64,000 nt of DNA from Bacteroidales bacterium. GTDB taxonomy: Bacteria > Bacteroidota > Bacteroidia > Bacteroidales > Muribaculaceae. A program made the translations under genes and the position numbers. Within the stretch, counting starts at the first letter, position 1. The number at the start of each line of letters is the position of its first letter. Positions 7,882 to 17,348 of this stretch are shown one piece after another. The notes under the pieces were generated by a model. That model did no database searches, was not told the origin of the DNA, and saw only the letters and a program-made list of their open reading frames with translations. The stretch lies in assembly GCA_003150235.1 (NCBI GenBank), contig QAMW01000029.1, forward strand, positions 17,262-81,261. Reading direction: 5' to 3'.

Positions 7882-10566
7882 ATGAGCGACGATATAGACG
7901 ATATGACATTACCTGAAGAAGAGGAGGCGGCTTCTCTTCCCGGCGATCCTGCGGAAAAAGGAGGCAGGGTCACGCTTGACACCACCGACGACGTGGTGAG
8001 ACATCAGTTGCGAGGCATGTACCAAAGCTGGTTTCTCGACTACGCGTCGTATGTGATACTTGAACGTGCTGTACCACATATTGATGACGGACTTAAGCCC
8101 GTGCAGCGGCGCATACTCCACTCAATGCGTACCCTTGACGACGGTCGTTTTAACAAGGTGGCTAATGTGGTTGGTGACACGATGAAGTATCATCCCCACG
8201 GTGACGCGTCAATCAAAGACGCGCTCGTGCAGCTGGGTCAGAAAGAACTTCTTGTGGAGACGCAGGGAAACTGGGGCAACATCCTCACCGGTGCATCGGC
8301 GGCGGCAGGGCGATATATAGAGGCGCGTCTGTCACATTTTGCCCTGGAGGTGCTTTACAGTCCGAAGGTGACCGACTGGACCGTGTCATACGACGGCAGA
8401 AATCCGGAGCCTGTCACGCTTCCTGCGAAGTTCCCGCTGCTGCTCGTCCAGGGAGTCGAGGGTATTGCCGTCGGGTTGTCGTCAAAGATACTGCCCCATA
8501 ATTTCAACGAGATAATCGATGCTGCAATTGCCTATCTGAACGGTGAGGAATTTACGCTCTATCCCGATTTCCCGACAGGAGGATTTCTCGATGTCACCAA
8601 GTACAATGACGGTGAACGAGGCGGCTCCGTGAAGATAAGGGCGAAGATAGAGAAGATTGACAACAAGACTCTCGCCATAACCGAAATCCCCTTTGGCAAG
8701 ACCACCGGCTCGCTTTCCGACTCGATATTGAAGGCTGCCGAGAAAGGCAAGATAAAGGTGCGTAAGGTTGAGGATATGACCTCGGAAAATGCGCTGATAC
8801 TGGTGCATCTCCTGCCCGGAACATCATCGGACAAGGCTATCGATGCGCTCTATGCCTTCACCGACTGCGAGCTGAGCGTGTCACCCAACTGTTGCGTGAT
8901 ATCGGAAAAGAAGCCTCATTTTCTCGGTGTGAGCGATGTGTTGCGCCACAGCGTCGATACCACGCGCGATTTGCTTCGCCGCGAACTGGAGATACAGCGC
9001 GGCGAGATACAGGAGTCGCTTCATTTCGCGTCGCTTGAGCGTATATTCATCGAGGAGCGCATCTATAAGGATAAGGAGTTTGAGCAGGGTGAGTCAATGG
9101 ACGATGTGCTTGCCCACATCGACCGCCGTCTTGAGCCGTTCAAGTCGTCGCTTTGGCGCGAGGTGACACGCGACGACCTTCTTAAGCTGATGGAGATTAG
9201 GATGAAGCGCATCCTGAAGTTCAACAGCGAGGATGCCGACCGCCAGATAGCCAATTACAAGGAGCGCATAGCGGCAATCGATGATAATCTTGCCCATATC
9301 GTAAGGTTTACTATCGAGTGGTATACACGGCTTAAGGAGAAATACGGCGCGCCCTACCAGCGGCGCACCGTGATACGCAGTTTCGACAATATCGCCGCCG
9401 CTACTGTCGCCGAGGCAAATGAGAAGCTCTACATAAACCGCGAGGAAGGCTTTATCGGCACATCGCTCAAAAAAGATGAATATATATGTAACTGCTCCGA
9501 CATTGACGACATCATCATCTTCTATAAGGATGGCAAATACAAGGTGGTGAAGGTGCAGGAAAAGATGTTTGTGGGCAAGAATGTGCTTTATGTAAATGTG
9601 TTCAAGCATAAGGATGAGCGCACTATATATAATGTGATATACCAGAACGGCAAGGGCGGCATTTATTATATGAAGCGTTTCTCCGTTACCGGGGTGACAC
9701 GCGACAAGGAATATGACTTGACCCAGGGACTTCCGGGCTCGAAGGTGATGTGGTTTACCGCCAATCCCAACGGCGAGGCTGAGGTGGTGAAAGTCACCCT
9801 TAAACCTAAGTTGCGCCTGAAGACACTTCAGTTTGACGTGGATTTCGGAGAACTTGGTGTCAAGGGAAAGGGCGCACAGGGAAATATCGTCACGAAAAAT
9901 GAGGTGCACCGCTTCTCACTCAAGGAGAAAGGCGCGTCGACCCTAGGAGGCAGGGAAGTGTGGTTTGACCCCGACATACTGCGTCTTAATTATGAGAAGC
10001 GAGGCGTATATCTCGGCGAGTTCCTCGGCAACGACCAGATACTTGTCATACTTAAAAGCGGCGAGTATTATATGTCGAGCTTTGCGGCGAGCAATCATTA
10101 TGAAGACAATATATTGCGCATCGAGAAGTATCGTCCCGGTCATGTGTGGACCGCGGTGCTTTATGATGCCGACCAGCAGGGTTATCCCTATCTCAAACGC
10201 TTTACTTTCGAGCCTACGGCGAAGCGCACAAGCTTTATCGGCGAGAATGAGAAGTCGCAGCTCATATTACTCAGTGACGAGCCGGGTTGCCGCATAGAGG
10301 TCACCTACGGGGGTGACGATGCCTTCCGTGGGTCTGCTGTGGTGGATGCATCGGAGTTTATCGCGGTCAAGAGCTGCAAGGCAAAAGGTAAGCGTCTTAC
10401 CACATACACGGTCGACCGCATAGAGGAGATAGAGCCAAAGGAGGTCGATGTGGTGGATGAACCTGACGACGAGCCAGAGACACCGCAGGATGACACCCCA
10501 GTGGAGCCTGAACGCTCCGATGACGAGGTGCGCGATGAGATTAACGGTCAACAACGTATATTCTGA
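7882..10566 (+). CDS. parC: DNA topoisomerase IV subunit A (ParC-type)
   Basis: Type IIA topoisomerase breakage-reunion subunit of 894 residues, working with a ParE-type ATPase (not in this window) to decatenate chromosomes. I chose the ATG at 7882 (MSDDIDDMTLPEEEE) over an upstream TTG at 7855, which would leave almost no leader after the promoter. Blocks seen: an acidic N-terminal tail; DDGLKPVQRRILHSM; the drug-contact loop YHPHGDASIKDALVQLGQK; and GRYIEARLSHFALEV containing the catalytic Tyr. A coiled-coil tower and C-terminal beta-pinwheel follow, with an acidic tail. The residue equivalent to E. coli GyrA Ser83 is Ala, which I believe is normal for this Bacteroidota branch. GyrA is the alternative, but the loop and the length favour the ParC paralogue. 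The stop overlaps the next start (ATGA). Confidence 0.88.
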   Translation: MSDDIDDMTLPEEEEAASLPGDPAEKGGRVTLDTTDDVVRHQLRGMYQSWFLDYASYVILERAVPHIDDGLKPVQRRILHSMRTLDDGRFNKVANVVGDTMKYHPHGDASIKDALVQLGQKELLVETQGNWGNILTGASAAAGRYIEARLSHFALEVLYSPKVTDWTVSYDGRNPEPVTLPAKFPLLLVQGVEGIAVGLSSKILPHNFNEIIDAAIAYLNGEEFTLYPDFPTGGFLDVTKYNDGERGGSVKIRAKIEKIDNKTLAITEIPFGKTTGSLSDSILKAAEKGKIKVRKVEDMTSENALILVHLLPGTSSDKAIDALYAFTDCELSVSPNCCVISEKKPHFLGVSDVLRHSVDTTRDLLRRELEIQRGEIQESLHFASLERIFIEERIYKDKEFEQGESMDDVLAHIDRRLEPFKSSLWREVTRDDLLKLMEIRMKRILKFNSEDADRQIANYKERIAAIDDNLAHIVRFTIEWYTRLKEKYGAPYQRRTVIRSFDNIAAATVAEANEKLYINREEGFIGTSLKKDEYICNCSDIDDIIIFYKDGKYKVVKVQEKMFVGKNVLYVNVFKHKDERTIYNVIYQNGKGGIYYMKRFSVTGVTRDKEYDLTQGLPGSKVMWFTANPNGEAEVVKVTLKPKLRLKTLQFDVDFGELGVKGKGAQGNIVTKNEVHRFSLKEKGASTLGGREVWFDPDILRLNYEKRGVYLGEFLGNDQILVILKSGEYYMSSFAASNHYEDNILRIEKYRPGHVWTAVLYDADQQGYPYLKRFTFEPTAKRTSFIGENEKSQLILLSDEPGCRIEVTYGGDDAFRGSAVVDASEFIAVKSCKAKGKRLTTYTVDRIEEIEPKEVDVVDEPDDEPETPQDDTPVEPERSDDEVRDEINGQQRIF

Positions 10567-11429
10567 TGAGGTCGCTTTTGTCTCGCCTGTCACTCCTTCT
10601 CGGAGTCATGTCGCTGCCGCTGCTTGCCGCCGCGGGCGACTCTATCGAAGTCAAACCGCTGCGCCCGGTCTTGTCGGCGTATATGATTGATGGCGGGGGT
10701 GCACGTCTGGTAAATACCTATCTTACCCCGTTGAAATACTCCGGCTGGGCTACGGCGTTCAACTACGAGCGTATGCAGGCGATGAAGTTTTCCCCCGACC
10801 GTTGGGTGATGCAGCTTCGCGCCGGAGTGACGCTTAACCGCACACAGAATCCGGCACGTAATGCTACGATGTGGCGTCTTACCGGTGAATTTTCGTGGGG
10901 AATGATGCATCGCTGGCGTCTTCCCTACGGCATAACTCTTGCTGCGGGGGGTAGCACTGGTCTCGACCTGGGATGCCTCTATAGCACACGCAACGGTAAC
11001 AATCCCGTGGCGGTCGAGGCGGCATGGACCGTGAATCTTACTGGATATGCCGCGTGGAACTGCCGTATCGGTCGCCTTCCTGTCACGCTTCGCTATCAGC
11101 CGGTGTTGCCTGTCGCGGGAGTGTTTTTCTCGCCTGAGTATGGCGAACTGTTTTATGAGATTTCGCTCGGCGACGATGACGGGCTTGCCCATGCCGCGTG
11201 GTGGGGCAACTATTTCCGTATGGAAAATCTTGTCACCGCCGACCTGCATTTCGGCGCAACATCGCTCCGCGTAGGCTTCCGCAGCAATATTATCTCTACC
11301 AAAGTCAACAATATCACCACGCGTGTCATAAACTCCTCCGCAGTCATCGGTATCGCGGGCGAGTGGCTGAGTTTGCGCCCCGGCAAGGGGTTAGACCCGG
11401 TGGCACGTATAATCTCAGCACTGTATTGA
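10566..11429 (+). CDS. Exported protein of unknown function, DUF3316-like
   Basis: A 287-residue protein with a cleavable signal peptide (hydrophobic residues 3-22, cleavage near AAAG). The mature part is rich in Trp, Tyr, Gly and alternating strands and ends LDPVARIISALY, which suggests a small outer-membrane beta-barrel. It resembles the Bacteroidales DUF3316 family as I remember it, but I cannot confirm that without a profile search. The start codon overlaps the parC stop by 1 bp, so translation is probably coupled. The S41 peptidase follows after 4 bp, giving a three-gene unit. No catalytic motif is visible. Confidence 0.7.
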   Translation: MRSLLSRLSLLLGVMSLPLLAAAGDSIEVKPLRPVLSAYMIDGGGARLVNTYLTPLKYSGWATAFNYERMQAMKFSPDRWVMQLRAGVTLNRTQNPARNATMWRLTGEFSWGMMHRWRLPYGITLAAGGSTGLDLGCLYSTRNGNNPVAVEAAWTVNLTGYAAWNCRIGRLPVTLRYQPVLPVAGVFFSPEYGELFYEISLGDDDGLAHAAWWGNYFRMENLVTADLHFGATSLRVGFRSNIISTKVNNITTRVINSSAVIGIAGEWLSLRPGKGLDPVARIISALY

Positions 11430-11433
11430 TGTC

Positions 11434-12453
11434 ATGAAACGTCTGTATGTCATATTGCCGCTGTTGCTTGCTCTGCTTCTGCCGGCATGTCACAAGATAG
11501 AGGAGTGGGATGATAATCCGCGCGGCAATTTCGAGGCGCTGTGGACTATCATGGATGAGCACTACTGCTTCTTTGCCGAGAAAGATGTGGACTGGAACGA
11601 AGTACACGACCGTTATTCGGCGAAGATAAGCGATGAGATGACGGCGAAGGAACTTTTTTTCGTGTGTGCCGACATGCTCAACGAACTACGCGACGGGCAC
11701 ACCAACCTCTCGTCATCGTTCACCACCTCCTATTACCGTGCGTGGTGGAGTGACTATCCCGACAATTACAGCAGTCGCCTTGTCGAGCAGTACTATCTGA
11801 ATTTCAATTATCTTTCCACCGGTGGAATCGATTACGGTATTCTGCCGCAGAATATAGGATATATACGTTACGATTCATTCAGCTCGCCGATAGGAGAGAG
11901 CAACCTCGACCAGATACTGATATATCTTAACACCTGTACCGGACTCGTGATTGACATCCGCAATAACGGTGGCGGCAGCATGACTAACGTGGAGAAACTC
12001 GTGAGCCGCTTTATCACGGAGCGAACACTTGCGGGATATATCTCCCATAAAACCGGTCCTGGTCACAATGATTTCTCCGAACCGCGCGCCTATTATTACG
12101 ACCCGGCGCAGAAAGGGCGTATAATGTGGGGCAAACCGGTTGTGGTGCTTGCCGGACGCGGCACATTTAGCGCGGCTAATAATTTTGTGTCTATAATGCA
12201 GTATATCCCGTTGTGTCACATAGTTGGTGCAACCACCGGAGGGGGCAGCGGAATGCCGTTTAATTCGGAGTTGCCAAACGGGTGGGGTGTACGTTTTTCG
12301 GCTTGCCCCGTGCTTGACGCCAAAGGATTGCCCACGGAAGCCGGTATAGACCCGTCGCCAGGATGCGCCGTCGGCTTCGACCCCCATGCCGCCGTCAACG
12401 GCATCGACACCGTGCTCGACTTCGCCATCACCCTCCTCACCTCCGGAAGTTAA
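11434..12453 (+). CDS. S41-family (C-terminal processing) peptidase lipoprotein
   Basis: Envelope serine peptidase of 339 residues with a lipobox LLPAC (Cys19). The N-terminal helical domain (NFEALWTIMDEHYCFFAEKD) and the DGHTNLSS block are typical of Bacteroidota S41 proteins. The core domain contains IGYIRYDSF, VIDIRNNGGGSMTNVEKL (oxyanion region) and GRGTFSAANNFV, where Ser is the expected nucleophile, followed by ATTGGGSG and an LPNGWGVRFS strand. No separate PDZ domain is obvious in this short version, so it is a compact form related to tricorn/Ctp peptidases. It is third in the parC transcription unit and convergent with a small membrane gene 2 bp downstream. Confidence 0.85.
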   Translation: MKRLYVILPLLLALLLPACHKIEEWDDNPRGNFEALWTIMDEHYCFFAEKDVDWNEVHDRYSAKISDEMTAKELFFVCADMLNELRDGHTNLSSSFTTSYYRAWWSDYPDNYSSRLVEQYYLNFNYLSTGGIDYGILPQNIGYIRYDSFSSPIGESNLDQILIYLNTCTGLVIDIRNNGGGSMTNVEKLVSRFITERTLAGYISHKTGPGHNDFSEPRAYYYDPAQKGRIMWGKPVVVLAGRGTFSAANNFVSIMQYIPLCHIVGATTGGGSGMPFNSELPNGWGVRFSACPVLDAKGLPTEAGIDPSPGCAVGFDPHAAVNGIDTVLDFAITLLTSGS

Positions 12454-12455
12454 TC

Positions 12456-12725
12456 TTATTTGCCGTGCCCGGGTGGGATAAAGAGCGGGATAGTTATCAA
12501 TATAGTAAGAAGAATCAACAGTCTGACAGCCGAGCGAAATTGTCGCTTGGCTTCGTCGGTTGCGCCGGCGCGCCTAAGCATGGTGCCTTTCCATATGACC
12601 AGCACAATTGCAGTCCCGTCTACTGCCGCTAATACCCACCAAGGCAGAATCCCGGTGAAAAGATAAAGATAAAGCAACACAATCAGCGCAAGTCCTATCC
12701 ATCTGAAAACCTCATCCTTCATCAT
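12456..12725 (-). CDS. Small two-helix membrane protein, unknown function
   Basis: An 89-residue protein starting MMKDEVFRWIGLAL at 12725, preceded by a purine run GGGAAAAG at good spacing. There are two or three hydrophobic segments: residues about 7-25 (IGLALIVLLYLYLFTGIL), 27-42 (WWVLAAVDGTAIVLVIW) and 66-82. A basic loop (LRRAGATDEAKRQFRS) sits between the second and third. It faces the S41 gene tail to tail. I recognise no family; 2TM/3TM proteins of this size are common in Bacteroidales. Confidence 0.6.
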   Translation of the reverse strand: MMKDEVFRWIGLALIVLLYLYLFTGILPWWVLAAVDGTAIVLVIWKGTMLRRAGATDEAKRQFRSAVRLLILLTILITIPLFIPPGHGK

Positions 12726-13244
12726 CAACTTTTCCCTAAAAACACACAAATCTCCGCATTAGTTTTTATCATGCCCTGTAAAAATTTTGCACCGAATCGG
12801 CATCGAGGAGGTAATACTGGCGGCCTTCCAGCCGCCCCTACAGCTACGCGCGATTCCCCGATCTCTAATCTATAACTTGGCATTAGCTTGATAATCAGCG
12901 TAGCTGTAGGGGGAGTGGAAGCTCGCCCGCATTCTGGTAAGGATTTTGCCCTAAAAGGGCAAGATGGGGGTAACCGCGGGCAGCGCCGAAGGTGCGCCCG
13001 TGGATAGCGATGCCCCCACAATAACGCAACCCTGAAACGGGTTGCATAAGCATATGCTAATCAGATGGCTATTCAACCCACTCTCCGGGGTTGAGTCAAC
13101 AGGAGATGCACTTGCGCCACGGGTATGCCTCCGGCATTACCCGCGGATAACAGGATGAATCCCCCCTTTCGGGGATTTATATCTCCGGCACTAAAGTTAG
13201 TGACATTGAGTGGAAGCTCGCCCGCTCCCCGTAAGCAATAAAAA
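12726..13244. repeat. Gene-free repeat cluster (REP-like hairpins)
   Basis: A 520-bp stretch with no supported gene, packed with repeat units. An inverted pair of REP-like units spans 12819-12928: arm CCCCTACAGCTACG at 12835-12848 and its exact complement at 12899-12912. Each arm is flanked by a hairpin with hexaloop CTTCCA/TGGAAG (12819-12836 and 12909-12928). The 18-mer GAGTGGAAGCTCGCCCGC recurs at about 12913 and 13208. A second type, with core CGGGTTGCATAA near 13035, also occurs near 56,520. Reading frames across this region are fortuitous. Confidence 0.75.
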
Positions 13245-13274
13245 GATGGTGTATCAAAATTATGATACACCATC
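13245..13274 (-). terminator. Terminator hairpin after the CE8-PL1 gene
   Basis: A perfect 12-bp stem (GATGGTGTATCA at 13245-13256, complement at 13263-13274) with a 6-nt loop, 24 bp downstream of the pectinesterase/pectate lyase stop. Read leftward it is followed by a T-rich stretch, as expected for an intrinsic terminator. Confidence 0.75.
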
Positions 13275-13297
13275 ATGATAGATTGAATAATAGGGGA

Positions 13298-16200
13298 TTA
13301 GCGGATGATTTTCAGTACGCGCGGGGTGATTGAGTCGCCGTGGAGGTTGACGAGCAGAATACCTGCGGGACAGCCGTCAAGCGATATCGCTGTCTGAGTG
13401 GCAGTGACAGTGCGTACAATCCTTCCGTCGGCGGAGTACACAGTCACGGTAGCACCGACAGCCTCTTCGGGGACGGTGAGGGTTGATGATGCCGCGTCAT
13501 ACTTCATGTCGCCTATTGAGGTAATCACTTGGCATATCCCTGCAGGGGTCTTGTTGATATCCTCGCCCATAAGGGAGGCGAGATATACCTCCAGTGCGGT
13601 ATAGCCCTTTTCAGTAAGCTCGTTGTTGTCGGCAACGTCAGGATTATATCCGTTGGCTTTCTCCCATTCGTCGGGCATTCCGTCGCCATCAGTATCGGCA
13701 GGCACAGTGTAATCGGTCGAGTATGCGAAAAATCCTTCGGCGTCATTCTCCGTATCTATGATACCGGAAGTCACGCCCATGGCTTTCCCTCCGTAGGTAA
13801 CGGTGCCGAGACGTGCGTCTTCCGCCACACGCTTCTCTACTTTGTCGCGGTTGATACATCCAGCCTTTGCCACAACCGAGGTGTATGCGGCATCGGCTGT
13901 CTGGATATTTTCAAGCATATACTGTGATGGAACATATTTGCCTACTGCTCCTGCCACAGAATATTTGTAATAAGGATTTTCCGGCACGATGCGGCTGTCG
14001 ACACGGATGTCATCCTTCTTGTAGCCCTCAGCCTGCATGGCGCTCCAGTTGTCGGTGGTCGCCGATTCTATGCCATGAGCCACATTGCCGTTGACATACC
14101 ATTTTGCGGGACCCCACGATTTTGCACCGTCGCGGGCGTAGCTGGAGTTGACAAACACTACCTGCGACGGATTGGATGCGGCTCCCGGACGGTAGTAGTT
14201 GTTCATGAAATTGCACTCGTGAGCCGAGTTCTTGCCATTGTATGACGAAATGGCTGCCGTGTTCTCGCCGCCGTAGCAGTTACCGCTCTTGCCATAATTG
14301 TAGTTGACATTGTTTGCATACTCGATGAATACCACATAATCCTCGCCACGAGCACCGTTGAAGCGGCATGAACGCGACTGGTTGTGGGCAAGGAGGTTGT
14401 GATGGTATGTGGCGGGCGAGCCTCCCCACTGGCATCCGTAGCCTCTCACTCCCTTGGAATGTCCGGCATTGTAAAGCCCTTCATGTACCATGCAGTATTG
14501 CACCGTTAGGAAATGGCAGTCGGCTGTATTCATGTTTTCTTCTACCGACCATCCGAAAGAACAGTGGTCAAAGATGAAATTAGAGCAGTTTTCAGCTCCG
14601 CAGGCATTTTCGGCAAGAATATCGCCGGCGATGTTTTTCTGTCCGATACGGAAGCGCACGTTTCTCACGATAAAGTTCTGCGACCCTCCAAAATTCACCT
14701 TGTTGCGGGTGATTACGATGCCTTCACCCGGCGCGGTCTGTCCGGCGAGAGTCCAGTCAGCGCGGTTGACACGCAACTCGCTTGACAGTGCAATGTCGCC
14801 GCTCACTTCAAATACTATGGTAATGGGTTCGCCCTTATGCTGGTTAAACGCCCAACGGAGAGTACCTTCCGAGCCGTCGTCGCTCAATGAAGTCACTTTC
14901 ACCACTTTTCCTCCACGACCGCCGGTGGCATATTTTCCAAATCCTTCAGCTGTCGGGAATGCAAGCACACGTGATGCCTCGCGAGCCTCTACCGCGCGTG
15001 ATGTAACGCCATAGCGCGAGATGGTGCTTACGGTGTAGGTCGCGTCATCGGTTGCGGTATAAGAGGGTGTATCGGTGATTGCTACAAGCTCGCCGTCGCG
15101 ATACACGATGTAGCCTGCCGCCATCTCATCGCTTTCCCATGTAAATCCCTTGCGAGTGACGGTAAAGTTCATGGGTGCCGTGGCGCTGTTCAGGATGCGG
15201 TTGAAGTCAAAAGGTACATCGGAAAAACGGTCAAACATAAATGCGGCGTTCATGTAAGCCTCAATCTCGGCGGCTGTCGCCTGACGGGAGAATGAGGCTC
15301 GGGCGGAGATATCCACCGGTTTGCCGTCGGTGTCAAGGCTGTTGTATTCGTAGAATGATGCGGTACGTTCGTTGCCGTTCCATGCGTTCCATCCGGCTGC
15401 GGAGATATGGTTGCCGAGTGTACAGTTGATATACATGCTTCCGCAGTTTTCATCCCAGGGACGACCGAGAGCATAACTTCCGGCAGCGACACCATCTTCC
15501 GAGGTAATGCTGCAGTTGTTGAAAAACAGTCCGGGATAGAAGCTCTCCGCACTGAGTTCGGGGAACAGCACACGTGTCATCGGCATTCCGCTTTTAGACG
15601 GTGCCGTGATATAACCGCCGCCTTTCACGCAGCGAATCTCACAATTCTCAAACCATTCAAGTCCGCCGTCGTATATAAAGTCGACAGCACCCTCGATAAG
15701 ACAGTCGATGAAGTAGCCTCGCGAACCCACATTTGCCTTATATGTGTCCTGGTAGCCGCTTAACACACAATTCTTGAATATGTGGGCATCGCCTGCGGTG
15801 TAAAGTGCCTCTGCCTGACCGACATTTCCGCTGGTGTTGCGGATGGTGAGGTTTTCGGCATAGAACCGCGGTACATACACGTTGAGTGCCGCGCAGTCGT
15901 TGAATGTGTTGCCGGGGTTTGCGTTACCGCGTGACACTGATGAAGTAAGTATCGTGGTCGCGGGGTCGGAACCGATAAGACTGATAAACTTATTGTGATT
16001 ATCCTTTGTGCCCGCATAGATATTTTCCTCATATATACCGGGCTCAATATAGATTATGCCTCGGTAGCCATCGGGCACGGCATCGATTGCCGCCTGTACT
16101 GACGTATAATCTGCTGCACCATCGGGAGATACTCTAAGAAGCATCAGCGGTGCATCGGCATCGGGCGCGTTATCCTTGCCCCCTGTCTCAAAATTACTTA

Positions 16201-17182
16201 GGTCAGAGAGCTTGCCGACATCGCCCACAGGGTTTTCACGTGCGAAGTCGGACTGCTCTTTAGTGACTTCGTTGCCGAAAATCCGCACTTTGTGTACACG
16301 CGGAGCCTGTCGCATAGCCATAGGGTCTATAGCCTGTGTAAACGCAGTGCCGCCGTTGCCGTCGCCCTGCACGGGATTATCCATGTCTTCGCCGTCCCAT
16401 ACGCGCCAGCGGAGCGACACATCGGAGGCATCGATTACATTTTCCATGAAATATCCCTGGTCGCTGAACACTGTCCAGCCCTGCTTTTGACGCTCGGAGC
16501 CCATCCATACGAGCGGCTTCCACTCGCCATCGCCTATTTTGATGTCACATTTTATGCCGCGGCCCCATGAGGTCGACGACCATGACCATTGGACACGTTC
16601 GACATAGGGGATATGGTCTATCTCCATCCATCCGTGAAGTGATGTCGGCGTTCCTTCGATTTCTGTTGCCGCGTCACGGCACATCTGCACGAATCCCGCC
16701 TCGCCGTATATAGGCTTTCCTGTCGTGGCATCGTAGCGGATATTGTCTTCAAGGTAAGTCTTGTGTCCCTCCTGTTTCCAGTCATTGAAATTAGTGGCTT
16801 TCTCTCCGAGATAATACTGGCGGGAGAAGGCGGCTGTGGCTCCGGCATATCCGCCGTAGGATGTCTTGTTGGCAAACATGCAGTTGTGGAACAACACCGG
16901 ATAGGTCACGTCACCTGTTCCGTTCACCGGCACGTCAAGCACTGCATTCACATAGCCGCCCGAAGAGAAATCGGGGCAGTCGCGACCTGTCTCTGCTGTC
17001 CATGTCGAGGGCCAGCGGGTGTCACTGAAATTGATGTCGATGATTTTTGTAGCTTTCGACTCATCGCTCCACTGCTCGACCACTGACGGCGGGTCAAGTT
17101 CTCCCTGGGTTGCCGCGAAGAGTGTCGAGGTAGCCGTGGTCATGGCGAAAAGGGCGCCAAATAATCCAAGGGTCAGTCTCAT
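13298..17182 (-). CDS. Bifunctional pectin methylesterase (CE8) - pectate lyase (PL1), T9SS-like tail
   Basis: A 1,294-residue exported enzyme joining two pectin activities. The start at 17182 gives MRLTLGLFGALFAMTTA, a signal peptide. Residues about 25-345 form a Trp-rich beta domain I cannot name. About 345-640 is CE8 pectinesterase, with GQAEALYTAGD, SGYQDTYKANVG, EGAVDFIYDGG (catalytic Asp) and ALGRPWDENCG. About 665-735 is an FnIII-like linker. About 740-1110 is PL1 pectate lyase, with FDHCSFGWSVEENMN and GVRGYGCQWGG. DTDGDGMPDEWE near 1165 is a calcium-binding-like loop. The last about 75 residues (VTVYSADGRIVRTV to the end RVLKIIR) look like a T9SS type A sorting domain. The design would remove methyl groups and then cleave the exposed polygalacturonate. 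Next upstream are the GH2 and GH53 genes. Confidence 0.9.
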   Translation of the reverse strand: MRLTLGLFGALFAMTTATSTLFAATQGELDPPSVVEQWSDESKATKIIDINFSDTRWPSTWTAETGRDCPDFSSGGYVNAVLDVPVNGTGDVTYPVLFHNCMFANKTSYGGYAGATAAFSRQYYLGEKATNFNDWKQEGHKTYLEDNIRYDATTGKPIYGEAGFVQMCRDAATEIEGTPTSLHGWMEIDHIPYVERVQWSWSSTSWGRGIKCDIKIGDGEWKPLVWMGSERQKQGWTVFSDQGYFMENVIDASDVSLRWRVWDGEDMDNPVQGDGNGGTAFTQAIDPMAMRQAPRVHKVRIFGNEVTKEQSDFARENPVGDVGKLSDLSNFETGGKDNAPDADAPLMLLRVSPDGAADYTSVQAAIDAVPDGYRGIIYIEPGIYEENIYAGTKDNHNKFISLIGSDPATTILTSSVSRGNANPGNTFNDCAALNVYVPRFYAENLTIRNTSGNVGQAEALYTAGDAHIFKNCVLSGYQDTYKANVGSRGYFIDCLIEGAVDFIYDGGLEWFENCEIRCVKGGGYITAPSKSGMPMTRVLFPELSAESFYPGLFFNNCSITSEDGVAAGSYALGRPWDENCGSMYINCTLGNHISAAGWNAWNGNERTASFYEYNSLDTDGKPVDISARASFSRQATAAEIEAYMNAAFMFDRFSDVPFDFNRILNSATAPMNFTVTRKGFTWESDEMAAGYIVYRDGELVAITDTPSYTATDDATYTVSTISRYGVTSRAVEAREASRVLAFPTAEGFGKYATGGRGGKVVKVTSLSDDGSEGTLRWAFNQHKGEPITIVFEVSGDIALSSELRVNRADWTLAGQTAPGEGIVITRNKVNFGGSQNFIVRNVRFRIGQKNIAGDILAENACGAENCSNFIFDHCSFGWSVEENMNTADCHFLTVQYCMVHEGLYNAGHSKGVRGYGCQWGGSPATYHHNLLAHNQSRSCRFNGARGEDYVVFIEYANNVNYNYGKSGNCYGGENTAAISSYNGKNSAHECNFMNNYYRPGAASNPSQVVFVNSSYARDGAKSWGPAKWYVNGNVAHGIESATTDNWSAMQAEGYKKDDIRVDSRIVPENPYYKYSVAGAVGKYVPSQYMLENIQTADAAYTSVVAKAGCINRDKVEKRVAEDARLGTVTYGGKAMGVTSGIIDTENDAEGFFAYSTDYTVPADTDGDGMPDEWEKANGYNPDVADNNELTEKGYTALEVYLASLMGEDINKTPAGICQVITSIGDMKYDAASSTLTVPEEAVGATVTVYSADGRIVRTVTATQTAISLDGCPAGILLVNLHGDSITPRVLKIIR

Positions 17183-17245
17183 GATAATGTTTTTTAATGG
17201 TATGTGATTATTAATTGGTATATATACATGATTATAAGATAGCCT

Positions 17246-17253
17246 CAAAGATA
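17246..17253 (-). promoter_or_regulatory. -7 promoter box for the CE8-PL1 gene
   Basis: TATCTTTG on the minus strand, 64 bp before the start codon at 17182; exact TAnnTTTG match. It lies downstream of the GH2 terminator, so the pectin gene has its own promoter. Confidence 0.6.
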
Positions 17254-17290
17254 GTGATTTTTTGTGAAACAGCCACTTAATTATATGATT

Positions 17291-17323
17291 AACCGCCGAT
17301 ATGAGCGTGTCATACCGGCGGTT
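17291..17323 (-). terminator. Terminator hairpin after the GH2 gene
   Basis: A 14-bp stem with one mismatch (17291-17304 with 17310-17323, core AACCGCCG/CGGCGGTT) and a 5-nt loop, 26 bp past the GH2 stop. It separates the GH53-GH2 transcript from the CE8-PL1 gene. Confidence 0.7.
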
Positions 17324-17348
17324 ATATTTATTTCTTGTGAAAATGTGA

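Noticed and set aside
12725..13021. 98-codon leftward frame
   Set aside because: It consists almost entirely of REP-like hairpin repeats, so the frame is fortuitous.
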